Source: Cardiocondyla obscurior (lineage: Eukaryota; Arthropoda; Insecta; Hymenoptera; Formicidae). Taken from it: a DNA stretch of 64,000 nt. Numbering within the stretch: the stretch's first letter is position 1; each line of letters starts with the position of its first letter. A program made the translations under genes and the position numbers. The DNA is taken from assembly GCF_019399895.1 (NCBI RefSeq), contig NC_091879.1, forward strand, positions 4,605,001 to 4,669,000. The letters run 5' to 3'. The notes below the pieces were generated by a model, which was not told where the DNA came from, did no database searches, and worked only from the letters and a program-made list of their open reading frames with translations. This document shows positions 41,872 to 52,971 of the stretch, one piece after another.

Positions 41872-43824
41872 AAGGTCTCTCTTAGGCGGCGGTAGATAAC
41901 CGGACGGTGCCATCTGCTGAGAATCGCAGCAGCCCACCTCCCGCTGGCTGTTCGTGCCCGGTATTTGCGGTTCTTCCATACCGCGGACACCGGGACGTCC
42001 ACCATCTCCTCCGTTGGTAGCTTGACCCTGACGTATGGGTCATCGGGACCGGGCGGGGGTTGCTACCGTCACCGCCCCGCAGTTTATCGCCCCGGATGCT
42101 GCCGGTGTGCCGGTTCCCGTTGGCAGTGCCCTCCCTCTGCTCTGGTGGTGGCAGAGCTGGCCCAGCCTGGCGTGGTCCAAACGGGGGTGGCTGGAACGGT
42201 GGTGGCCCGAACGGGGTGGGCCGTGGCCGTGGCCCGGACTGGTGGTGGCCCGAATGGTGGTGGGCCTCGTGTCTTCGCGGACCGACTGCGCCCTGCGTGG
42301 GGTCGTTGGTCCGGTTCGTGGCGGCTGCCTTGGTCCTGCAGCCTGGGCGCTGTCGGTGCCCGTGGTGGTGGTCTGCCCGCTGCTCGGGACTCGAGCCTCT
42401 CCGTGGTGCCGCTTGTCACGGCGTCCCGGGTCCGCCGTCCCAGCTGTTGGTCCGCGGGCTGGCCGGCTGGGCGCCGCCTCCCCGGTCTCCTCATCGGGGG
42501 TGGCTCTGATAGCCACTGCGTGTGGCGACGCTGCGCTTGGTCGCCCCTTTGTACAGAGTGATCCCACTCTTGGGACATCCAGCTTTGGGTCCGGGGGATC
42601 CGTCCTCTCTCGCTGGTACCTGCTGGGGTCCCGCTTCCCGTCGCTTAGACTGCCAAGGTTATCGCCGAAGATATCCAGAATGTCCTGCTCAGCCATCTCT
42701 GCTGCTCTATTACTAGATATTGAATCGGTGGTCCCATCTGACCGACTTATACACCGATTGCTGGGAGTCACGTGGTTCCTGGTCACGTGGTTCCCGGTCA
42801 CGTGTGGTTCCTGGTCACGTGGTTCCTCATCCGGCAGGGGGCCTGCCTTAAGGTCGCGCATGAATGTGTTTGTGCGCCTTTCCATGCATCCCGTAAGTCC
42901 ACTATCTGGTGAATGGATTTTCTTGACCGTCATTGGTCCGGTGTATCGAGCTGCGAGTTTGGCGTTAATTCCCGCCCTTTTGTTCGACAACGTGTGTTCG
43001 CGTTTCCACACGATATCGCCTATTTTTGGTCGCCATCTCTGTCGTCTTAGGTTGTGGTGGGATTCCGGCGTTGGAATGCGCGCGCTATGTTGATGCGTAC
43101 TACTTCGTGCGCGTCGTTGAGGCGTCTCTGCGTCTCGTGCGGTGTTTATGTGGCGTGTCTTCGGTCGTCCGGTGCGGTAACGCGAGTTCCCCGTGATTTA
43201 AATATGCCGGTGTGTGTATCCCGTGGCCTCATGTCGGGCTGTGTTGTACGCGAATTGTAGCGGATGCAAGTGCTCGTCCCAGTTTCGGTGGTTGCGGCCG
43301 GTATATTGCGAGATCATCGTTTTTATTGATCGGTTTGTTCGTTCCACGGGGTTACATTGCGGTGTGTATACCGGCGTTGTTCGGTGGTTGATATTCCATG
43401 CTTGTAGTAGCTCTTCCAGTTGTTTCGAGCGTAGCTGGGTTCCGTTATCCGAGATGATCTGGTCGGGGCATCCGTGGCGAAACAGGATTTTTTCGACCAC
43501 TGCTTTTGTTACCGCCGGTGCGGTGGCTCGTCGGAGGGGCTGTAGTTCTACCCATTTTGAGAATCGGTCCTGCATGACCAATAGCCACACATGACCGTTC
43601 TTTGATCGTGGTAGTGGGCCGATTAGGTCCATGGTAACTTGCTGCCACGGCGCGCTGACTGGTTCGGTGTGGAGCTTACCGGCTGGGCGGGTAGATGTAG
43701 CCTTGTGTGCCAGGCAGTTTTCGCATTGGCGGACGTAACGGGTGATGTCTTGGAACATTCCTGGCCAGTAGAACAGTCTGGCCATTCGTGCGATTGTTTT
43801 TGCGACCCCGAGGTGGACCGCCAT
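41872..43824 (-). pseudogene. Integrase and C-terminal region of GC-rich Gypsy element
   Basis: The minus-strand frame at 43824-43198 (208 codons) covers the end of the HHCC finger (C-x2-C in RQCENCLAHK) and the DDE core. It has Asp in MDLIGPLP, Asp in ISDNGTQ and Glu in NPVERTNR, the usual integrase triad. Further C-terminal sequence continues in other frames down to about 42040 with a Pro/Thr/Asp-rich tail and an acidic LDIFGDNLG patch. The large plus-strand open frames in this GC-rich region are shadows. Confidence 0.8.
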
Positions 43825-43982
43825 TGGTTCGGCGTGTGGTGTCGGGCTAGGAGTATCGCTCTTTCAGGCCGCGGTATGCACAGTTTCCATTGTTTCGGAC
43901 GGGTCGACCTCTCGGGAAGTCGACATCGTGGAGGATATGGCGGTATAGTCGTCCGTTTCGTTCCTCGTAATCCGGGAACGCT

Positions 43983-45190
43983 TCAGTGGCGCGGACTCCC
44001 GTCAGATTCGGCCGCTGTACGTCCTCGTTCGTTCAGTTGCAGTATATGTTTCGGCTGGCGGGATAACGCGTCTGCCACCTGGTTCGAGCTTCCCTTCATA
44101 TCGCACCGGAAGTCGTACTGTTGGAGTTCGAACATCCACCGTCCCAGTCTTCCGGTTGGTTCTTCCAAATGCCAGCCACTTCAGCGGGGATTGGTGTCTG
44201 TTATTGGCGACCGTGAATGTGTAGCCCTCCAAGTAGCCATTTTTCGTATTGCCCATACGACCGCTAGACACTCCAATTCCGTTGCGCTATAGTTAAGCTT
44301 TCCGTCTTATTCACGTCCTACTTGCGTAGGCGATAACGCGTTCGCCATCTTCCTTCCTGCTGTTGTGTCAGCACTGCTCCCAGGGCCATCGTTACTTGGT
44401 GTCGGTCTGGAGTATGAATCGCCGTAAAGTCTGGGCACGCTAAGATTGAGTGACGTTAGTGCCGCTTTTAGTTGCTGGTCGCCGTTTCTTCCTTGTCGCT
44501 CCATGAGAATTTATCCCTTCGTTAGGTGTTAGTGGCGCCGCTAGTGTTGAGAAATTCCCGATGAATCGTCTGATACCATGACGCCATCCCCATGAACTGA
44601 TGGACTTCCACGGTAGTGGGACTGGCCAGTTTGCTGATGGCGCTAACCTTCTGGCCTGTTCGGATCCCTTTTTTGTCGATTATGTGGCCTAGGTATTTCA
44701 GCTGCGTTCGGCTTCGAAGTGGCACTTTTCCGGGTTTAGCCGGAGTTTAGCCGTTCTCAGGCGCCGGAATACTTCGCTTAGGTGTTCTAGGGTGGTCCTG
44801 GAATGTGGCTTACGATAATTATGTCGTCCAGGTAGCTACGAAGGACGTGCGGTTTCAGTTCCGGTCCCAGTACTGTGTCGAGCAGCCGTTGGAATGTTGC
44901 TGGTGCCGAGTGAGCCTGAACGGCATTACCCGGAAACTGAAACAGGCCTTTCCCGGTACCGTGAAGGCCGTTGGGCGGCTTTTCGGGTGTGAGGGGCACC
45001 TGGGCCAGTAGCCTTCCTTCAGGTCGAGTGTTGCTAGGTAGCGCTCCTCTTATTTGTCCAGCGTGGCGTTTAATTTGCGGTAGCGGGTATGCGTCTTTCT
45101 TCTCGGTGACTTCGTTTACTTTGTGGAAGTCGACGCAGAAGTGGTACTGGTCATTTTTCTTCTTTACCAAGACCACTGCGAGCTCCAAGC
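43983..45190 (-). pseudogene. RT and RNase H of GC-rich Gypsy element, broken
   Basis: Minus-strand segment 45188-44787 carries RT fingers/palm (VLVKKKND, FCVDFHKVNEVT) and the catalytic YLDD box near 44825. Segment 44725-44522 has the thumb (LKYLGHIIDKKGI). Segments between 44292 and 43983 hold the end of RNase H (GRLGRWMFELQQYDF, ADALSR). Frame breaks between the segments make the enzyme inactive. Confidence 0.82.
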
Positions 45191-45390
45191 TCCTGCTGAC
45201 GGTTCTATTATGTGTTCCCGTTCCATGCGTTCTACCTCTGATTTATTATTTCCTGCATTGCTGGGTTTCTTGGTCGGTATCTCTGCTCGGTGTCTGGCCC
45301 GGTTTTATTCCTTTGAAGTTCGTGCGTGGTCAGGTCGGTAGGTCCCTCTTATGGACTCGAATTGTGCTAGTTCGGTTTCCAGGAACTTGT

Positions 45391-46409
45391 TTAGTTGTTC
45401 TCTTTCTCCTGGGTATGCGCCGCTAATCCCGCACTTGTCTTGGTTCGTCCTGCCTCCTGGCCTCCTTGCCTCGGAGGTGGGTGTAGCGTTATCCCTAGTT
45501 TGCGCCACAGGTCGACCCTAATTAGCATTGCGCTTCTTTTTGAGCGCTGCGCCGACCAGCAGTTCGTGCCAGAAAGAGTCGCCCCTACCGTGCACCGGAG
45601 CGTTATTGTTCCCGGCTGTCCGTGGTCGTCTGCCAAACGTATCGTTCTTGTGTCCGTTCTGGCGCGAAATTTAACTGTTCCGCCAATTGCATGGTTTCCT
45701 TTGTTGATGCACGAAATTTCCGGATCCCGAATCCAGCAGTGCCTGTATCCGGTGTCCTCCCTATTGCTACTTCCAGGTGTGGCCGCGGGTAGAACCTTTA
45801 TTGTCGGCTGGTGTTGGACCGGTTGGCGGCGGCGTCGCTCCGGCCCTTCGTTCGTTTCCGGCGCGGATGGCATTCCTCGTGTGAGGACTCCTTTTCCGCA
45901 TTGGGAACAAAATTTGATCGGTGGTCTCCACAGCTTTGGCGGGTGTGTCCTCTGTTTACAACGCCAGCATTCTTTTGACGGCGTTACCGCAGCGGCCGTC
46001 GGTACTGGTGTAGTCAGTTTTTGTTTCGCCTGTTTATTCTACCTGTTTGCGGATCTCCTCGTAGTTCGCGGCCTGCTCGCTTAACTCAGCTGATTCTTAC
46101 ATCTTCACTCGTATGTACAGTTTGTATTCGTGGGGAGGGAGGTCTCTGCAGATCCAGTCTAGCTGTTCTTTCTTCGGTATGCCTCCAGTTCGACGCATTA
46201 GCGCTCTTGTATGGCCGTTGCGATATGAACGACCAGCGGTTTCTGAGCCGATTTTGAATCTCTCGCATCGTTTGCGTTCGTAGTCGTCGGGGTAGGTACT
46301 GCGCGCGGAAGTTGTCCTCGAATTCTTTCCACGCTGTCCACGAGTCTTGGTTATTTCTGTACCACAGGAGTGCGTCTCCACGGAGCATTTCTGGCAGCCC
46401 GAGGAGCAT
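45391..46409 (-). pseudogene. Gag and protease region of GC-rich Gypsy element, broken
   Basis: The minus-strand frame 46409-46086 begins in a Gag capsid segment (LRGDALLWYRNN, FRAQYLPRR), a typical retrotransposon Gag block. A later segment (45873-45391) covers the knuckle/protease neighbourhood but shows no intact DTG motif. Both are degenerate. Confidence 0.65.
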
Positions 46410-46809
46410 CTGTGGTTCTCAGATCTGTACTTCGGAGTTCCTCGATTCTAGGAACCCGAGCGGTCTCGGCCATCAAAATGGCAGCCCCATTTTCAATCTG
46501 GTCCATTGCTTTTCCTTGGTTGACTGGCGCGATCGATGCACACCATCGTTATCGTCGTCATCGTCTATCATGTTGATTGCGATGTGTGGTGGCGACTGGC
46601 GTCTACCGCCTTGCCATTGGTTGAAATCCGGGATTGTCTTCCACGGTTTTCTGAGTCTGTTCTCAGCTTCTGTCGATCGGTCCGTCGTATTCCAGACCGA
46701 GACGCCTTAGTTCGGCCGCAAGTTCGGCCTTTTAGTCCTTTCGTATAATCCACGTTTTCATAAAGCCACCATCGTCGTCGTGGTGTTCAATTTTACTGTT
46801 CGGCGCCAG

Positions 46810-47854
46810 CGTAACGGTAGGGTCTTTGCCGTGCCGCGGGGTTGCCGGATTGAAAGGCTCGCTGGGCCTGAGTTCGTCGAGACGACGATAGACCAGCGGT
46901 CGGTCGGGGTCTGGGCCGAGGTCGCTCGGGCCAGCCTGAGGGCAGCGGTCGGGAGCGCCCGACCGCGGCAGTGCCGGTGACTTATTGTCGCGCGGCGGGA
47001 TCCGTTGCCGGACGGGAGTTACCCGTCCGTGGATCGCGTGAAGGCGCGAAGCGCCCTGGAGGTGGCGGCCGTCGGGAGCGCCCGACGGCGGCGGTGCCGA
47101 TGACGATTTGTCGTGCGGCAGTACTTAGCTTGACGGGAGCGCCCGTCCAAGAGAACCAAACGGTTACCCGTATCCGAGAGCGGCAGTCGGGAGCGCCCGA
47201 CCGCGGCGGTGTCGTCGGCGGCGTGCCGTACGACGGATCCTACGGCCTGGACGGGAGCGCCCGGGTCCAGGGATCTCGGTGGCACTGGGTGCCCTGGAAG
47301 CGGCGGCAATGGGAGCGCCCGACTCGGCGGCGGTGTCGTTTATGGCGTGCCGTACGGTAGATTCTACCACCTGGACGGGAGCGCCCGTCCAGGGGATCTC
47401 GGTGGTCCGGCTTAGCCGGGGCGCCGGCGGCATCCGGTCGCCCGGTGGTGGAGCCTCGGAGCGCCCGAGGTCTCCAGGAACCTGAAGTTTAATTTGGAGC
47501 GCTCCAAGCAGCGGAAGACTCTCACCGAGCGTTTGGGACGACTCGGGAGCGCCCGGAGTCGGAGAGCAGCAGAGAGGGCTTCGGGAGCCCGAAGCCTATC
47601 GGATCTGGAGGACTGGTGTTCGTGACGAGGAGTCGGAACGGACAAGGTACTTGGTCTGCCGTGCGAGCTCAGTTTATATAGTCGCCGAGATGAGAGTGGG
47701 GAGTTCCCACTCTTACCTCGGCGGCGCAGCGCGCCATCGTCGGGCCGGTGGTCGCCCGTCGAACCCGCTTGGCGCGTTCGGTCTTGTTCGGGTCGATGTT
47801 AGCCCTCAGGGACGGCATCTGCCGTCTAGTGGCGGGGCCTAAGCCCTCGCCACA
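46810..47854 (-). repeat. 5' LTR (right) of GC-rich Gypsy element, with hairpin array
   Basis: Matches the left LTR with many small differences. Clear hairpins include those around 46945-46966, 47068-47089 and 47187-47204, again with the GGGAGCGCCC core and different complementary flanks. Confidence 0.9.
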
Positions 47855-47858
47855 AAAG

Positions 47859-48772
47859 AAGAAAGTAGATCGACACCAAAACGGAATCGATTAATAAATA
47901 CATCGTTGATATCTTTATTGGGAGAAGAAGATGAAAAAGCAGACGACACCAAAACGAAAACGATCAGAATGCAACGTCGCCGATAACAGCATCGATCCAA
48001 TTAAATCAGCGTTAAAACGATCACACACCATACCGTCCATTAAACGAGACGCGCCTAAGTTCGCGCAAATAACGAAATTTTTCATCAAGGGAACGTTCAC
48101 ACTCACATTCCATTGAAGACGTTTTCGATACCGCAGACGAACCGTTGGTAACATCTATTCGACAAAAGTTGCAAACATCAGAAGGTTGGAAGACTCTTCA
48201 AGCTCATTATGAGTTGGGGCAAAAGTATTTAGGCGCTGTTTTGAGCGGAAAATCTATTAACATCGATAGCGTTTACGGAGTTTATTTCCAACGACAATGG
48301 AACGATGATTGGCAACAAGCTGCGTTGATTTAGATAAAAATGATAATATATTGATAGATGGTAAAAGTATCCTGGAACAGTGGGACTTTTAATGAATTGA
48401 TTTTCATGGAGATTTCCCCCTGATGAGAGCAGTTATACTGATACCGATAAAGAAAATTATAAAAGCATAGCCATGGCAACGAATGCACATAAACGTGACT
48501 ACAATTCTCAAAATCAAGTAAAGAGTAACAAGGGTCACAAATATAAGAATATAATCGCTCCTGTGCTGAGTAAAAATCTGACAAGGTATACCATACGTTG
48601 TAACATTAAACAATAATAAAATCGATTATGTTCATTGGGATGATCCAACGAGTTTCGTAGATCGTCTTCGATTGCTCGAAGCCTCACGCTATGCAGGTTG
48701 GCAATGCCTGGCGACAATGAGATTTTATCAATTATTGAGGAACTTCGCGAAGTGGGCCTTATTATAAATTGA
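47859..48772 (+). pseudogene. Conserved Polinton-associated ORF, 3' part, frameshifted
   Basis: This is the continuation of the unit begun at 40529 after the Gypsy insertion. Open plus-strand pieces include a Lys/Arg-rich stretch (47931-48116), a helix-prone segment with GQKYLGAVLSGK (48120-48333) and a tail ending in TGA at 48770-48772. Several stops and frame shifts intervene. The unit is known to me only as an uncharacterised ORF recurring in arthropod Polinton-like loci, possibly a virion component; its function is not established. Confidence 0.5.
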
Positions 48773-48808
48773 AGCATGCATACACAATTTTAATCATTTG
48801 ATAATGAA

Positions 48809-49059
48809 ATGCCGATTAACAAGTTTGGAACATTGCTTAAAGATGGTGGAGAAGTAATAATAATCAACATTATCGATATAATGCGTTAATTAGAAATTAC
48901 GTGCGCGATAACGCTCTTTGTGTAACATCCACCGATTACGACGCGCGATCACGCAAAATTAAGCATGTAGCTGAACCTTTGGACGATGATGATGCTGTCA
49001 ACAAACAATATGTTCAACAAAATTTACAGATTTTAAAGAATGAAAATTGTGAAATTTAA
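48809..49059 (+). pseudogene. Short structural-like ORF (possible fibre-type protein), broken
   Basis: A frame from the ATG at 48809 begins MPINKFG and is broken by a frame shift within ~30 codons. The downstream part contains DDDDAVNKQYVQQ and ends in TAA at 49057-49059. A D-A-V-N-K-x-Y-V segment resembles the base of tail-fibre-like proteins (inference). It lies between the conserved ORF and integrase of the same element. Confidence 0.4.
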
Positions 49060-49358
49060 TAATAATGTTCAACAGAAAGCAGAATTTAAAAGATCAACTA
49101 AATGAACTGAATAAGTAAAATAGAAATACTACAGAGTAGTCTACAGGTTGTGGTAAACACGCCTTGCATAAATTTATTCGTATGAACAGAATTAAACAGC
49201 CGCCGTTGCTGTTTATGTTCCGTTGTGCTTGTCGTTGCCGTTGCCGTTGCCGTTTCTATTGTTAATACCGTTTTTGTTATCGCTTTCGGTGTTGCTATTG
49301 TTCATATTTATGAAAAGTAACTTTTTAATAGTGCGGTAAATCTCATAGCTTTTTAAAA

Positions 49359-49987
49359 ATGTCAAAGAAAATAAGCTCAGAAAAACTACAATTGGTAAAC
49401 AAATTGCATACACTGGCGAGAAGTTGTAAAATTTTTCGAAGGCGTGTCATAGTGCGCGGGTATGATGACTGCAAGCTGATGTAGTCGAGATGCGCCCATA
49501 CACACGTGTCAACCAAGGTTACCATTACATATTCACTGTTATCGATGTTGAGCAAGCATGCATGGGCTGTACCATTAAAGACAAAAGCAGTATCGAAGTT
49601 GCAACAGCGATTGCAAAGATCTTCGCAATAATAAAAGATGTCCGAATAATCTTCAAACTGATAAAGGAAAAGAATTTTACAACGCAAACGTGTCAAAAAC
49701 TCTTGAAAACATAATATTAACTAATATTCTGCACATACACTGTAATGAAAGCGCTCAGTTGTCGAACGGTTTAATCGAACGCTTAAAAACGCTAAGTGTG
49801 GAAAATGTTTACACTCAATGTGTAAATTATAAATGGTTTGATTCACTGCAGCAGCTCGTTTTGGGATTATAATATGCGAAAACATCGGAACTATTGGCAT
49901 GCGACCTGTCGATGTTACCTCCCTGCAAACGCAGGCAAATCCTTGGCAACGGCCTATAGCCGCCTAAAGATTGCTGCTCCAGCACGG
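49359..49987 (+). pseudogene. Polinton/adintovirus-like retroviral-type integrase, broken and interrupted
   Basis: Plus-strand pieces follow the order of a Polinton-type rve integrase: an EMRPYTRVNQGY-type strand with the first catalytic region (49480-49530), a TVIDV strand, then the later core region and a C-terminal segment (KSLATAYSRLKIAAPAR, ending at 49987). Stops and frame changes break it, and an Errantivirus-like LTR is inserted directly after. In Polintons this integrase inserts element DNA into the genome. It cannot be functional here. Confidence 0.75.
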
Positions 49988-50300
49988 TGTTACACCGCAA
50001 GGGTGCTAAGTTCGTTCTCCGGAGAGAGACTTTATGCTTTTTGGGAGAATAAAGTCGCCTCTTTGATATTTCTGTTCACTTCTTTATTTCCTTCCTTCCT
50101 TTTTTACACTTGTCGATTAATTAAAGATTTCACGAGATTCTGGTTAGCGACTGACTGTCCGGGCCGCGGCTGCCCCTATATATCTCCTATCGTTGCGCAG
50201 CCAAAAATCATGAAGCAAATTCAGCGGAATCGCGGGTGGCAACCGCGACTGGCCTCGGACTTCGCGTCCCGGCCGGAATGCCGGGTTACCTTGATCGGCG
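49988..50300 (-). repeat. 3' LTR (left) of Errantivirus-like element, inner boundary unresolved
   Basis: From TGTTACACC at 49988 the sequence matches the right-hand LTR (63699-64000) for the whole visible length, with scattered differences. The LTR certainly continues past 50300, but its inner end cannot be fixed because the other copy runs off the window. Confidence 0.8.
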
Positions 50301-51120
50301 GTATCTGCCGATCAAGCTAAACGGTCATAGCGCGTGCGACATTCCGACGTTATTCCCGAGCCTCTCTGCTGCTAAGGGCTTCCGATATATCGATCCTCCT
50401 CAGTAGGGAGAAAGAAAAAGGGCTGAATGTTTCGTTTTTTGTTCAAGCCTCTTTTTCTTTTACAAAATCTCCTTTCCTCGGGGAGAAGACGTTGAGCTTA
50501 GATACGTCTCTTTTTTTTTTTTTTTTTTGATTAATTACAGTTTATTTTTATTACAATATTTTTCCTTATTATAATGATTATAATAATGGCCGTGAATACG
50601 GTTACTGTTGCAATTTAATCCTACGGAATATAGCTTTATTATTGTTTTTGTTCTTGCCGCAACATTATTATTATCGAGTTCGGAACGCATTTTTGTTTAA
50701 ATCTAAGCTTAGTTGTAAAGTAGTTCGTTTTTGCCTTCGTACAATTGGTTCTCTTGTATGTTTTTTAATTGTGACGTAATTTTAGCGATGTTGGTTCTCA
50801 TCTTTGATTGGTATCATAGTGATATTATATGCTGGTATACAAATATTAATATCGCTTTCTCCTAGAAGAGTTTTTGAATGGGTCAGAGGTCGTTTGTATT
50901 TATTGGCACGCGTCTCTTAGTATTATTTTACCGATCTGGATTATATTTATCTTTTTACCTCGGCTTGTTGTTTACATCTTAGTTCAAATTGTGACGCGGT
51001 CGATATAGCCATGCTTGGGGCTCGTTTAGCGCTGTCCATATGCTAACATTAGGATATGATATGGCGGGTCTCGCATTTCTCGCTGACGTCCCGGCTCGGT
51101 GAGTGCTAAGACTTCGCAAG
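50301..51120. other. Remainder of left LTR and 3' non-coding region
   Basis: No gene was recognised. A poly-T run (about 50511-50528) could, on the minus strand, be an A-rich part of a polypurine tract. The transition from LTR to internal sequence lies somewhere here. Confidence 0.4.
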
Positions 51121-51125
51121 GTGCG

Positions 51126-52480
51126 TTATCTGGATATGTGGTACGTCGCGAAATTGTTTTCGCATATGAGTTTTTTACTTCCGCGGATACAATTATTAAT
51201 TTCATCGCGGGTTAAGGTTATGTATTTGTTATTTTCTTTATCTAACGCGATATATTCGTGCGCGGGTTTTAATTGTTTTGAAATGTTAGCGTGGTCATAA
51301 ACGGGAAACGGAACGACCGCTTTTAATTCGTATGTCGGGTCGTGGTGACGACTGGAACACACTATCATCAGAGCGTTGTGATCGCGGTAATGTGCTGTAA
51401 TCGATATAGATTTTCATTTGATCTCCAGTTCTTAGGGTTGGTATCGAACGGAATTGTGATCCTTCGGGTAATTGAATCGTTGCGTGTAGGTAGCTCTGTT
51501 ATAATTTTGTCGATCGGTAATAACCGTGTGTTAATGATGCCTTTTTTGTCCAGGAGATAAAGTCGATGGTGTCTGTATGTCAGCCGGTAGTCAGTCACGA
51601 AGTATCTTTAGTGTGTTAAGGTGTTCCGTCATCTCCATCTTGCCGCGTTACTCTATCTATCTGCTGACTTAGGGAGGATGGTCGCGTTCGTTATGCGGTC
51701 GTGTTGCTTGAGTTTAATCTCTAATTCTTGTATATGGCTTAGTGTACCGTTTAATATTTTAAGTTGATTTTTCGCTACGTGTTGAGTCGTTTGCTGGCCT
51801 GCAATTAACAGTTGTAACTGTTCCCGGATAATTCTTTTCGTCGTTACGTCCATTATGCCGAATAAAGTTTTTCCTACTGTGCCTACTAAATCTATGAGAC
51901 CTCTTTTAACATGTTGGACTTCATAGGTCGCGGTTAATCTATCTAATGCGGTTATTAGTTTATTATTTTGCATTGTAACCAACATCGCTAAATTATGACA
52001 TTTTTCTTTTAATAATTCGCCGTTATATGCTTCGTGTAGTTTATTACAAGCATTTTCCGCGTCGTCGACTTGGTTTTGTATTTTTTTAAATCTAATTTCA
52101 AAGTCGGCGATGTTTATTATTAATACTAATTTCCATGTCGTGTCGGATAGATGGAGAAGTCCGTGGTCCTCATAATATAATCCGGGTTCGTGGGTGAATT
52201 GTGTAATTGTATAAGGTGCGGCTTCGATTGCGCCCTTCGCGGTGGTGAACGTTAATCTGAAATGTTCACTGGTTAAGTATGTGTGTGTGAAGGTGTTAAC
52301 GTATCGTGCTGGATAGGTGTGTGAGTTCGCGGGTCGTCTTCATCGTGGGAATGAAGATGCAGCGTCGGCTAAAGGTACGTACTTTTTATCTTTGGTATAG
52401 GGTTCTATGCACGGATAACAATTACTTTCTTGGAGCTTTGGTTTATCAAAATTCGCTCTCGGCTTTAGCGTCAAAGTTTT
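51126..52480 (-). pseudogene. Insect-type env (baculovirus F-like fusion protein) remnant
   Basis: Minus-strand pieces at about 52480-52000, 51985-51653, 51598-51368 and 51368-51126 read in order as an insect errantivirus envelope protein related to baculovirus F. The upstream piece has the GLLHLSDTTWKL block; the middle piece has a KRG junction followed by a fusion-peptide-like hydrophobic stretch and then a heptad-rich region. Several stops and frame breaks separate the pieces and no transmembrane C-terminus is clearly seen. In the family, the protein mediates membrane fusion. This copy is dead. Confidence 0.72.
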
Positions 52481-52971
52481 TTCGCTTGTCTCATTAGTAA
52501 GTCTCTGACGATCGTTAAGGGAGCATCGTGATTTGTTTTAGAGAAGGAAAAAAAAAGAGAAAGAGAAAAGTAATTGTTATTTCGTGTGTAGTTGTAGATA
52601 TGTATGTGTGTGCGTTCGCGTGATTTATTGTTATTTTTGTGTTTTTGTTTTTTAGTGGAATCGCAATCTTTTTACTACGTATGTGAAGAATGTTATCTAG
52701 CCTTTCGGCCTCGTGTGTGCTCGGAATGCGTGGGGGTGAGGAGCCGCCACCGCATTCAATATCTATGGCACAAATTGGAGCCGAGTCTGCGGATGCAGAC
52801 GACGAGGGATCTGGAGTATCGCAGGGTGGTTGTCGTCCCTGGTGACTATGTTGGTGAGTTGAATTATTTCGTTTTATTATACTATACATGGTTTTGTTGT
52901 TGCTGTATGTATATATATATATATTTTTTTTTTTTGCTTATTGCCTATTTTTTTTTTTTTTTTGCTTATGC
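52481..52971. other. Interval between gag-pol and env
   Basis: Open frames exist on both strands but no domain was recognised. A T-rich run (52925-52970) precedes the gag-pol stop. A spliced env leader could lie here, but nothing in the sequence proves it. Confidence 0.35.

Larger units (their letters stand above)
40834..47858 (-). mobile_element. Decayed GC-rich Ty3/Gypsy element with hairpin-rich LTRs
   Basis: LTRs at 40838-41858 (1021 bp) and 46810-47854 (1045 bp) flank a ~5 kb internal region. AAAG is duplicated at 40834-40837 and 47855-47858. Minus-strand coding order is Gag (46.4 kb), protease region, RT, RNase H, integrase (43.2 kb), all broken. A TGGCGCC-type primer binding site abuts the right LTR (46795-46809, minus strand). 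A purine-rich AAAAAGGGGGTGA abuts the left LTR (41859-41871, minus strand). The LTRs differ by several substitutions and indels. The insertion splits an ORF of the Polinton-like block. Confidence 0.9.
35400..49987. mobile_element. Endogenous Polinton/adintovirus-like (Maverick-like) element, decayed
   Basis: Capsid, penton, adenain-type protease, PLA2/pX-type protein, packaging ATPase, conserved unknown ORFs and rve integrase occur together over about 7.6 kb once the Gypsy insertion is subtracted. This gene set identifies a Polinton/adintovirus-like element. Most genes carry frameshifts. No protein-primed DNA polymerase B and no terminal inverted repeats were found in the window; they may lie to the right beyond 64000, or be lost. 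The left boundary is uncertain: the small genes at 33.5-35.1 kb may or may not belong to it. Confidence 0.78.

Noticed and set aside
42035..43093. 352-codon plus-strand open frame and similar long frames at 41-47 kb
   Set aside because: They are antisense shadows in GC-rich sequence. The minus strand carries recognisable integrase, RT and Gag.
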